Shown here: positions 33,600 to 43,119 of the stretch, piece by piece
Layout of the letters: each line of letters begins with the position of its first letter
Position numbering within the stretch: the stretch's first letter is position 1
Source of the DNA: Cristatella mucedo
Lineage: Eukaryota > Bryozoa > Phylactolaemata > Cristatellidae
Direction: 5' to 3'
Assembly (NCBI GenBank): GCA_009760855.2
Contig: WPIO01000009.1
Span: 1,335,001-1,399,000 of the forward strand
Length of the DNA stretch: 64,000 nt
Made by a program: the position numbers and the translations under genes
The notes under the pieces: model-generated
What the model was told of the DNA's origin: nothing
What the model saw: only the letters and a program-made list of their open reading frames with translations
Databases searched by the model: none

Positions 33600-34710
33600 C
33601 AGGGGTTACCAGTATAATACATTATCCTTATACTACGCTCCCAATACGAAAAACTTTGAGAATTAATACTCGAAAATAGTACAGCATTTCCTGTAACTTA
33701 ATTGTAGTCATCATTGATTGTCATTACTGGACGTGAGGGCACGAATACGCTTAAACTGGTCCCCAGTTAAGGTAAGTATTTAAGAGCCAAGCAGTGGTAA
33801 GCCTTGGGGTCAGCCGAAGAAATTTGCCCTGTAACAGTGAGTCAACAAGCATTCATCTGGCATTATACTTTTCCGACATCTTGGATCAAATGTCGGCATG
33901 GCAAACATTCAGTTTAGAAGTCGCTGCAGTGGGTTCCGACGTCTTGAATGACAAAAATAGGTGAGTATCATCAAAATAGAAATGCTATCCTATTACATGG
34001 GCCTTAATCACTTTCCCAAAGGTTGATTATAAATGGAGAACAACAAGGGACCGAGGACGGACATTTGAGGTACTCTGCAGTTGACCCATGTCGTGTGTGA
34101 GACTCACATGACACGGAACGAACAAGATCAGATAAGTACGATTTATAGCATGCCAGAGTTTCGTCTGCAAAACCGGTCTTTTTTCAATCATTCATGTAAG
34201 GCATCGTGATCATTAGTGTCAAAAGCAGCTGACACATCTAGCAGTGCTTCGGCAGTGACATTTCGGTCATCATTGTCACGTAGAATGCTATTGGTAACAC
34301 GGAGGAGACAAGTTTCAGTGGACTCCTCCATCATGAACCCTGATTGAAACGTTTGTGATATTTCATTCGTTTCAATACGATCAACTAACTGATTAGCAAC
34401 AATTTTTAAGGAAGAAATGCAGAAAACTTGGTGATAGTTTGCACGAACATCAGTATCGTATCCAGGCTTGTGAAGTGTTGGTCAAATAATTGCTGATTCG
34501 AAGGACTTGGTTACCAGTCGTTTTAAAACAGAAGCATTGACAATCTCGGTTATAGCTGGCCTAAACTGGTCTGCCAGTGAAGACCACAGAGATGATGGTA
34601 TAGGGTCTTCGGGAGACAATCTATTTTGCTAGACCTTGTTAAGGTTGCTACATGGCAAGCGGAAAAGTCGTAAAACCTTTTAAGGAAGGTCACAGGTTGC
34701 GTTTCCACTA
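33600..34710 (-). pseudogene. Second-type LINE, reverse transcriptase domain
   Basis: Minus strand, reading 34440 down: KIVANQLVDRIETN, FQSGFMMEESTETCLLRVTN, NVTAEALLDVSAAFDTNDHD (motif A, catalytic Asp present), a stop, then VPQMSVLGPLLFSIY (QGS motif altered to QMS), then FDDTHLFLSF (YADD box altered to FDDT but both Asp kept), then the thumb near 33900. Several stops and shifts interrupt it. It continues the endonuclease at 35240-36098 on the same strand, making one element of about 2.5 kb. The 3' end is not clearly seen and fades near 33600. Confidence 0.8.
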
Positions 34711-35239
34711 TTTATTAACTTGGAGGGGGCTTTAGGGAGGCACGAATGTGCAAAATGTTTAAGTCGAGAAGGCTTAAAAATGTTCAGGTGAAACTTTAAT
34801 ATCTAGCGGAGTCAGAATTCTCATTATTGGGCTGTATATGGTTTACTGTCATATAAATCTGTTTAGGGTCCGACTCTCAGAAATTCAGTTTTCAAGTGAA
34901 AAAAAGAAGCCCTGGCTTTTTAGGCTTCCATCTATAGACTCAAAGAAATACTTTGAAATTGACTTGGTCTGCATCAGGACCTGATTTCTTAAAACGATGT
35001 TCACGCCTGTACTTTACACAGTGCATCTTTTGAAGTTTTTTTTAAATTGAAAGGAATCTCTGCGAATCTGTACTCGAATAGAATAAATGGAAGCATGCTT
35101 GTCAAGAGGATCCCAGAGAGTCATGTTCACGGCAAAAGTGAGGGTATCAAGGCTGTCGGTAGAGTCCGGATGAAGATCAAGAAGAACTGTGCCACAGACA
35201 GATATAAAAAAATATCCATGCCAATGCTTTTAAGATAAG
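34711..35239 (-). pseudogene. Second-type LINE, linker between endonuclease and RT
   Basis: Lies between the two domains on the minus strand where CR1/L2 elements have the poorly conserved connector. No motif is recognisable and frames are broken. The plus-strand open frame 35047-35238 is a shadow. Confidence 0.5.
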
Positions 35240-35680
35240 TCACGTGACAAGTTCGACATTACTCTGTACATACAAAAGAACAGTAACTGTAAACAAGACG
35301 GAACAATAATCTGAGAGGGTCAGCGGGTACACCACAAGGGTACTGAGGAAGACATCCTTAGTGATCGCGCGATCTAGGACCTGGCCACCGAAGTGGGTGG
35401 TATGATGAACTGGTTGGACGAAACCAAAATTCTCCAAACAGTCAAGCAATAAGCGGAACTGGCTGGTGCTAGATTTTTCAAAGTGATTATTGAAGTCTCC
35501 AGCAATCAGTAGCGGCCTGCCACACACAAATGTTTTAGGGAGGAACTCTGAAAAATCCTCTATAAACAAGTTTAGACAGCTCGAAGGATGTCGGTATAGG
35601 ACAACAGTGCGAGGCATTGTCTTAGATGAGGACCTAATTGCAACTGATTCAAACGATGGTCCATGCAAAAAATTATACAT
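35240..35680 (-). pseudogene. Second-type LINE, AP-endonuclease domain, C-terminal half
   Basis: 146-codon minus frame. FESVAIRSSSK, VVLYRHPSS (family YRPP), RPLLIAGDFNNHF (GDFN catalytic motif, residues 61-64), FGFVQPVHHTTHFGGQVLDRAI (family T.THR.G..LDl.it) and LTLSDYCSVLF (the SDH motif, residues 123-125). The catalytic His of SDH reads Tyr here, which would abolish nuclease activity. In LINEs this domain nicks the target DNA for target-primed reverse transcription. The remaining N-terminal half lies upstream in another frame (35697-36098), so at least one frameshift separates them. Confidence 0.9.
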
Positions 35681-35696
35681 TTTATAGTCAAATGAT

Positions 35697-36098
35697 TCAC
35701 GAACAACTATTGCAACCGGCCACCAGCTTTTTCAGAAAGCAATGACTGATAGAATGAGAACCCAGGTGGGGTGGTCTAAAATATACAGCTACTTGAACAG
35801 GCAACATCCAAGTTTCATTGATCAGAAATGCATCTAGCTTCTCCGGGACCACCTGAGCACGAATAAGTAGCTCCTTGGTTATTAGTGAGCGGACATCTAG
35901 TAGGTGGAATTTAATAGGTGGTCCAACAACTTCGCGACACCGATAAAGTTGCTTGCTCTCACCTCGGTATGCACCCGGCCCGGCTGACCCAAGCCTTTCG
36001 AATTGAATTGGACCTACCTTAGTAATACCCACTTGTTGACGTTTCACAACATGCTGAGGCGCAGCAGGAGAGCTTCTACCACAAAGAGCAATATTCAA
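35697..36098 (-). pseudogene. Second-type LINE, AP-endonuclease domain, N-terminal half
   Basis: 133-codon minus frame. IKFHLLDVRSLITKELLIRA corresponds to the LN.RSL.nK.e.i start of CR1/L2 endonucleases, and EKLDAFLINETWM holds the catalytic ETW glutamate at residue 95. About 60 residues of unplaced, Gly/Arg/Pro-rich sequence precede it (linker or 5' region). It is followed by a frameshift into 35680-35240. No ORF1 was recognised upstream. Confidence 0.85.
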
Positions 36099-36109
36099 AG
36101 CTTAAAACT

Positions 36110-37000
36110 TACGGGTCATTGATTTGATAGCGGAGCTGTTTATAGGGCGAATGCGAAATGCAGGAAGGTTCTCGCTGACCCAGCTAAGAAAGCCGGCCGG
36201 TAGGTTGCAGGCGACATTGCACCTTTTGTTAAGCGGGTCCTGTTCGATGTAGCACATCCGAAACCAGTTCATAAATATTCATTGCGAAGATAGTAGCAGA
36301 ATACCCAAAGATATCACGGAGAAATCAAGTAAATTTCCATACCACGCCATGAGTCACCCGAAGCCTGTTTCTAGCGCTCTAAACTAAAGCGCTAGAAACA
36401 ATTAGAATCTAACTTTCAAATGATAACAAATCGATGAAGCAGCTCAGTCGGGCAGTTTGTATTTTCGCACATCAAAATCTATCTGCATTCGATACCGTGA
36501 AACGTCCATTGATTTAAATCGACATATATTACAGAGTCATTTCAGAAGTTCGGACAATCGTCTTAGTATTGCAGACCCATAAGTTTCTCAAGAAATTAAC
36601 CTAGGCTTGGAGCTGCATTTCTTAGGTATGCGTACAGATCTACTCTTGATATCGTTTGAGTGTGGTTGCTCCTAGGCTGCATACCACCTAGCCTGCAAGC
36701 AATACAGACTTAATTGTTACACTGCCCCTCTCAACTCCCAACTCACAGTGATCATTCGGTGCATTTAGAACAATGACGCCACACCTTCGACGGAAGATTT
36801 CAAACGACTAGCTTTTTGGAATACCCCACACAGGTTTCAAGTTAAACTTCTTTAGTTACGGCTCGTTGCGTAAATTTTAGCTATTTTTGACCACATACCC
36901 TGTCCAACTTAGTCCAAGCATTGTGTACTTTCAGTCTCAGCTTCTCTAATTAACCTCATACCGATCGTCCTTCACGTGCAATGCAAATTTTTAAGTTAGT
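36110..37000. other. Unassigned; possible LINE 5' region then unknown
   Basis: 36110-36300 is GC-richer and could be the 5' region of the minus-strand LINE. The rest shows nothing recognisable. Confidence 0.3.
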
Positions 37001-37450
37001 GCAAAAATTTCTTCACTTCTAGTTCCTTTAACTTTCTTGTTTCAACCTACCTACCGATAACTTCCACAAGTGACCAGGCATCCTACAACCAGCTCTTCTG
37101 AATTCAGAGACATCTGAGCTTCCAAGTTAAAATTCTAACATTTTGTGACATTATTTTGCCTCAGATCGTTGTTTCTGCTCTATCCGTGAGCTCGTCTTTT
37201 GCCAGAATTCACGATGTATAGTTTCTAAAGAAAGTTTAAAAAAAATATAAACCAGCATTTAGCTTGCAGCATGGGCTGGGTTTGTGGCAGTTCTCCATTG
37301 AATTCTTATGAGTATTCAGTCTGTGCATGCTCTCACCATCCTGTTGAAATGCTTGATTGACTGTATATGTTAAGTTCATTTCGATAGATTTAGTTATCTT
37401 CGAAGGCTATACTACTGTTATCGTCATGATAAATCGTATTTTTCTATATA
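37001..37450 (+). mobile_element. Possible very old CR1/L2-like LINE remnant
   Basis: CCTACCGATAACTTCC, CCAGGCATCCTACAACCAGC and TCTTCTGAATTCAG line up loosely with the family segment CCTATCTGTCAGAT, CCAAGCATCGTACCACC, TTTCGGAATCC. A GTGCATGCT block follows at about 37323. No open frame. Low confidence. Confidence 0.35.
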
Positions 37451-37839
37451 TGGCTACGATACCTATGACGGATATGATTATCAGGTGAGATATTTTTTAA
37501 TCATGTCAGTAGTCTCAAACTTGTGTTGACTAAAAGATTATAAATTGAAACTTCGCTTATCCTTTTCTCATCGCTGTCAACTACCCGAAGGACTTAGCAT
37601 GGACAGTCGACATACGCATGGAACCTCTAGCCTTTAGCAGGTTGAGTAGGTGAGTCATTGCATGATTCGAGGTGTTTCTTCTGTACAGTATTATACGAAC
37701 CCATAAAAGACCCATAGACAGGATAACCGTGGTTCAAGCGTTACTGGATATTGTCCGAGAGGCCAACTATTGCGTGATTAATGTCACAATTTGAGAGTTT
37801 CGAAGTAGGCAACTCTAGACGCGTTTATTAATACCTGCC

Positions 37840-38090
37840 AGGTGGAAAACTTTGGCAATCTACTTTGCTCTTTTCTTCTGCTTTCACACCCCTAGATCAA
37901 TAATAACTGGAGGTAGAGTTGGTATAGTCAGGCTATCTAAATTTGACTTAGAGCCAATTTCCGTACCCTTGGAGCAGTCTTTCAAAGCTGTTTTCATAAT
38001 TTCACACGACAAAAAGCTACTGATGGAGGTAGCAGTCTATCTCTCACCAGGTTCCAAAATTTCCTATATCTCATTACCTCTGTTATCTCA
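37840..38090 (+). pseudogene. LINE AP-endonuclease fragment
   Basis: Frame 37852-38154 reads GRVGIVRLSKFDLEPISVPL, EQSFKAVFIIS and LLMEVAVYLSPGSK. This matches the middle of CR1/L2 endonucleases (GGGVAV.....f...p..v....SFE.l.v......l..aavYRPP). The catalytic ETW and GDFN segments are missing. It is followed by a deletion into the RT at about 38240. Confidence 0.78.
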
Positions 38091-38159
38091 TTCCTATTCT
38101 ATGTGGGACAAGTTGAGCTTTCTTCATTATGGTCAATTTCCCCATGCATTTTGATTACT

Positions 38160-39338
38160 TATCCGACACCTTCCGCACAAAATTTAGTGCACTTACTGAC
38201 TAATCGTCTCTTGTGTCTATTTGCAATTGCCAAGCACAGCCTAGGCTTTCACTTCTCTTCATATAGCACTCAGCTGTTCCTTTTTATTTATCTCACCCAG
38301 CCCTCTAGCACGTTCAATTCTCTGAACTCCGTTGCTGAATGTAGCGATGTGACCCACGTGTGGATTTCTGCGAACGTTCTTTCGTTAAATTAGGATAAAA
38401 CTATCTTTCTAGCTATGGGCTAACCAAGTGCGATTTAGAAATTGGAAAGAATTAAGCTCACAACTGGCTCTGCCAGCAAATATCCTGTTCAATCTTCACA
38501 AAGCCTTAATGTCATGTTCCCAGGTGACTTTTCCTTAGACAAACTTATCAGACCCCCAGTTAAGTCCGCATAACTTCAGCTACATAATGTTGCTAAAGTT
38601 CGAGCTTGTTTAAATAGAGATACCACATAGAAGTTGGTCCATTGATTCGTGACATCCCGTCTTGACTTATGAAACTCATTCCTTGCTGGGCTACCGGGAT
38701 GTGCAATCAGGCGCTTACAGCTGGTGCCGAAATCTGAAGCTAGGCTTGTCTGCCGTAAGCATCGTGGTTGCTATATCTCGCCCGTTTTCTCCGATCTGCA
38801 CTGGCAACCTGTCAAGCAACGCATTAACTTCAAGGTTTTGTTACTCGCTTTTAGGTACTTTTGTTCATTCGCTCCAGCTTAACAATCAGATCTACTCCCA
38901 AACAGGCTAAGCATCTTACCTCTCACTCTTCGGAATCTAACGGTTTACCCGTAGCTCCTACAAACCTCAAATGCTTTGGATACCGTGCCTTTAGTTCATA
39001 GGCTCCCAAATCCTGGAACTCATTCCTGAATTGCGTCATGAAATATGTTAACTTGAGCACATTTCAAAACAACCTAAAACGCATCCATGTATTACATATT
39101 TGATAGTGGGTCACTGTGATTTGTCCTGTCAGCACTTATGCGTACTGACACTATGCATGCTGCTACGAATGACGCCTGCATGCTCACTCTGTATTTGACC
39201 CTAACCATGTTATCTAAGTCGTAAAATAAGCATGCTACCACTAACCATTCTATCGTGCTTCCTTTGCAGTAAATTTAATGTGCATAGAAAGAGTTTGAGT
39301 TCACTTTGGGTGCTATATCAAATTTATTATTACAATTA
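38160..39338 (+). mobile_element. CR1/L2-like LINE, RT C-terminal part and 3' end
   Basis: Continues the copy starting at 37840 after loss of the RT core. FHFSSYSTQLFLFI is the YADD box region with the catalytic Asp pair lost (SST). STFNSLNSVAECSDVTHVWI and SANVLSLN follow. The RLQLVPKSEARLVCRK region is near 38720, then the 3' UTR (GTGCATGCTGC-type blocks near 39155) and a worn hairpin with TTATTATTACAATT near 39325. Many stops. Confidence 0.78.
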
Positions 39339-39344
39339 TTTATA

Positions 39345-39617
39345 TTAACACTAAGGGTCGCTGGACCTCGTCCTTTATGGGCTCATTTGTGCTGATGCTG
39401 TTCCTACGGTCACACACCATACGTGCATGCTGATCCTATGCTAGTCACCCCTAAATATGTAATTATTGTTGCTTATTGAGCTTGCTACTACTAATCATGC
39501 GATCGTGCTTCGTTTGCAGAAATTGTTGAGGGCCTAGAGAGAGAGAGAGAGGGAGAGAGAGAAAGAGAGACTGATTTCTTTGGTTTCGCCTTATGCGATG
39601 CATAATTATTATTGTTG
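39345..39617 (+). mobile_element. Second LINE 3' end directly after the previous one
   Basis: A second 3' UTR (CTCATTTGTGCTGATGCTG, GTGCATGCTGATCCTATGC, TCACCCCTAAATATG, TTTGCAGAAATTGTTGAGGG) begins within about 10 bp of the end of the preceding copy. The hairpin arm region is expanded into a (GA)n run at 39538-39570. Confidence 0.75.
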
Positions 39618-40449
39618 GTGGTGGTGTTATTAGGGCAGCTGGCATCCAGCTGGCTCGCTCACAGGCTTATAGCAGATCCTGCTCAGCTCTAGGAATATAG
39701 AAAAATCAGACCGTTTTCTTCATGAGAACAACAGTTACCAGTACCTAACCAAATGTGTAGGTAAATCATTATGCTACAATCTTCCTCAAGCATAATAAAA
39801 AATATCGCTGTTCATAAGTGTTTTCTCATCGGTGCTATTTTGTGGAGGTTCAGTTCCAATTCAGAGGCGAAGCTTATGAATTTATAAAGATCATAGTTTC
39901 TAGTCGAGTTTCAGCTTTTGAGCTCATAATAACGGTGACGGTCATTACGCTTTCATAAAATTATCTATATATTTTGACACTTAAAATTGCAAAGTGTTTA
40001 GTGGCTTGAATTTTAAAAACACTGATTACTTTTACCGAAATGTATGTAGTGACAAATTGACCGTTCGCATTCAAGTTTCAGGTATTGTGTAATGAAAACC
40101 TATAGGTGAAAGAAGCAGTGAAACAGAATACGAGAAGCAGAAAATACATTTGATCAGGACAAGTAATACCTTGTCCCTAGGAAGCGGATATGGGCCAAAC
40201 ATATAAACATATATACATATATATGGAGATGATCCTTTGACATGCTGGTGGCAGTTACTGTAGCTCTTTCAAAACTTTATATTTTCCATGACTGAAAGAG
40301 ACCGAGTTTTGTATAAGACCAACATTGAACCTAATTTGTAAGAAGGTCAAGTGAATCAAAGGTCATTCAAGGCGGTACATCAATATAAAAAACGCCTAGC
40401 TTTAAGTTATTAACCAAAAGCTGGAATAAAGAAAGACGGATGAGCTTTG

Positions 40450-40452
<3 letters not shown>
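39618..40452. other. Unassigned sequence
   Basis: No gene or repeat family recognised. Short ATATACATATATATGG patch near 40205. Confidence 0.4.

Positions 40453-40482
<30 letters not shown>
40453..40482. repeat. (TA)14 microsatellite
   Basis: Uninterrupted TA run. Confidence 0.95.
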
Positions 40483-40484
<2 letters not shown>

Positions 40485-40910
40485 AAAACATTAACCATAT
40501 TTTATTTCGAATGATTGGGTGAATTTACTGTTAAGCTAAATTCGTATATACAGAAAGTTTATTTTTAAAATGACCATGCAGATCCTATAGAATATGTGGG
40601 AGGTATACTTTCCAAAACCATGAAAAGGCTTTGGTTTCGATGCCAGCAACAGCCAAACTATTAGCATTAATAATTAAGATCGTTCATTGTGCTTCAATTG
40701 GTTCCTCGAAGCTACATCTCCTTTTGAACGGTTAAGACTTGGGTGACTTCCTGCTGTAATATTTTCTTGACTGCTCGTTGAAAGTCAGTCTACCCAGCAA
40801 TGCCAATATAAAACAGTTAGGTCAGCTTACCACTTCACAGCTGCAACCGCTTGTAGAAGAAATGTATCCGTTGCCTTGGCATTATTTATTCTTTTTCTGG
40901 ATTCTAAGAA
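40483..40910. other. Unassigned sequence
   Basis: Nothing recognised in about 430 bp. Confidence 0.4.
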
Positions 40911-41748
40911 AGATAATAGGAATAATTATGAAAATAATGCACTTGATAAAGCGCCCTCAGAGAACTCATTCTCTTTCTAGGCGCTTTACATTTACTTCAA
41001 ATCGAAATGCAATTGAATGATGTGCAATATTATGCTTGATAAACAAACAGTATGAACAACATGGTTATGGGTGACATGCACAGGGTCAGCATGCAAATGA
41101 AGTTAGTGGCAACATGCACAGTGTCAGCATGCATGAGCACATAAAGGACAAATCACAGGTACCCACTAAATGCTGTCCTAAATAAGGGTGTTTTTTAGTT
41201 CTTTTTAAATGTGGTCAAGTCAAAGGGTGTTCTGACGCAGGTCGGGAGTGAGTTTCAGGCTTTGGGACCATACAAACTTGATGCACGGTCTCCAAAGGAT
41301 TTGAGGATTGTTCGAGGTAATGGTAGACTGTTGGATTCCGAAAAGCAGTTGGTACGATACTCGGCCTGGTAGGGGAGTAGATCTGAGAGATAGGCTGGAG
41401 CCAAAGAATAAAGTCACCTAAAAGTGAGCGACAAAACCTTGAAGTGGATCCGTTGCTTGACTGGTAGCCAGTGCAGGTTGGCGAGAAGTGGTGTGATGTG
41501 GCCACTGTGACGCTCACGACAGATAAGCCTAGCTGGAGAGTTATGCACTATCTGCAATTCTCGGATCTCACATGCCGGCAGGTCAGTAAGCAGTGAATTG
41601 CAGAAGTCCAGACGGGATATCTTGAATGCATGGAACAAATTGGATGTGGTATCCTTATCTAAACAAGTCCGAATTTTAGCAATGTTGTATAGCTGACCGT
41701 AGGCAGATTTAACTGTGAAGCTGATGTGGTCGTCTAACGAGAGGTAAT
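40911..41748 (-). mobile_element. CR1/L2-like LINE, 5'-truncated
   Basis: Tail (ATAATTATGAAAATAATG), hairpin AAAGCGCC / GGCGCTTT intact, 3' UTR. The antisense C-terminal ORF2 lies in two frames: 41414-41638 (SRLDFCNSLLTDLPACEI, PVKQRIHFKVLSLTFR) and 41215-41517. It ends inside the SDLSLDDH region (CGTCTAACGAGAGGTAATTT). Confidence 0.87.
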
Positions 41749-41898
41749 TTTAAAATTTTGGATGGCCATATTAATGCTCTTTTATGCATTAATTTATACT
41801 ATGGGTGGCATTAACCCACCTATTTCTCCGTGAATTGTTAACAGATGTAGACTCTGTATTCATGGACCGTATGCCTTGTGATTCACCGTTGCGGTTGC

Positions 41899-42102
41899 GG
41901 CAGCTGCGGGATCCGAGATATGCAGTTTTATCCTGCGAAGTATGTTCCAGCTCGACGCCGCCAGGCACGTGTTTGAACCCGTCCAAGCAGGAGGATGCTA
42001 CGGCGTACCGAGCGCAAGCCTCAGAGGTCTACTGAGTATTACTCGACCTCAAGAGATTTTGTTATGCCCTACACACACAAATTAAAGTGCGGAATACGAG
42101 GA
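41899..42102. repeat. 204-bp dispersed repeat G, copy 2
   Basis: About 90 percent identical to 15835-16043, clearly younger than most other repeat pairs here. Its right end lies about 38 bp before the CCCTAAA array. The intervening bases are GGATTAAGATGGCGGAGGC and surrounding sequence. Confidence 0.85.
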
Positions 42103-42139
42103 ATGGCGGATTAAGATGGCGGAGGCACAACCCGCAGTG

Positions 42140-43019
42140 AACCCTAAAGCCTAAACCCTAAACCCTAAACCCTAAACCCTGAACCCTAAACCCTAAACCC
42201 TAAATCCTAAAACCTGAACCCAAAACCCGAAACCCAAATCTTCACTATCCACACCCCACACCCCACACTCTACACCACAAACCCCACACATCACACCCCA
42301 AACCCCAAACAGTAAGCCCTAAATCCTAAATCCGAAATCCGAAATCCGAAATCCTAAACCCTAAACACTAAAACCTAAACCCTAAACCCTAAACCCTAAA
42401 CCCTAAACCCTAAACCCTAAACCCTAAACCCTAAACCCTAAACCCTAAACCCTAAACCCTAAGCCCTAAACCCTAAACCCTAAACCCTAAACCCTAAACC
42501 CTAAACCCTAAACCCTAAACCCTAAACCCTAAACCCTAAACCCTAAACCCTAAACCCTAAACCCTAAACCCTAAACCCTAAACCCCAAACCCCAAACCTT
42601 AAAACCCTACAACCCTAAAACCCTAAACTCTGAACCCTTAACCTTTTACCGTTAACCGTTAACAATAAACCCTAAACGCTAAAGCCTAAAGCCTAAATCC
42701 CGATTCATAAACCCCAAACCTTAAAGCCCTCTACGCTAACCCTAAACCCTTAAAACCCTAAATTATAAACTACTAACTTAAAAACCGAAACCCAAAAACC
42801 CTAACCCTAAATCCTTTTCACTAAACCATATACCATAAAACCCTCAAACCTACATCCTCAACCCTAAACTCTAAAACCCATAAACAGGAAGCTGTAAAAA
42901 CCATAAACTCTAAACCATAAACACTAAACCCTAAACCTTAAAAATCCTAAACCCTAGGCTCTAAACCCTAAAAACCCTAAAACCGTAAACACTGAACCCT
43001 AAAACCTAAACCCTAAACC
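42140..43019. repeat. CCCTAAA (TTTAGGG-type) telomere-like array
   Basis: About 880 bp. The core 42372-42581 holds about 30 nearly perfect CCCTAAA units (one reads CCCTAAG). Both flanks (42140-42371 and 42582-43019) are degenerate units with CTAAATC, CCGAAA, CCACAC, CCATAAA and similar variants. The C-rich strand is on plus, so the array would face a chromosome end to the left if it were terminal. Non-telomeric sequence continues on both sides, so it is interstitial or a joined end. Confidence 0.97.
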
Positions 43020-43024
43020 ATATA

Positions 43025-43119
43025 CCAGGGAAATTTCCTAACCCCGTGTGGAGATTTCCGGGGGCGGGGGAATGCCCTGGGAGAAATGTCCGGGAGGAAA
43101 CGTCCACGGGGGAAAGTCC
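43025..43119. repeat. 14-bp minisatellite of G-rich/TTCC units next to the telomere-like array
   Basis: Six units of 14 bp: CCAGGGAAATTTCC (43025), GTGTGGAGATTTCC (43046), GCGGGGGAATGCCC (43064), TGGGAGAAATGTCC (43078), GGGAGGAAACGTCC (43092), ACGGGGGAAAGTCC (43106). The last four are strictly contiguous; 7-bp and 4-bp spacers separate the first three. Each has a core like GGGRAANNYCC. Confidence 0.85.

Noticed and set aside
35047-35238. Plus-strand frame with basic residues
   Set aside because: Antisense to the LINE between its endonuclease and RT; treated as a shadow.
42140-43019. True chromosome end
   Set aside because: Non-telomeric DNA continues on both sides, so it is interstitial in this assembly.
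43025-43119. Claim that this is a functional NF-kB enhancer
   Set aside because: The motif resemblance is real but the tandem 14-bp structure is just as well explained as a satellite. Kept only as a finding to test.
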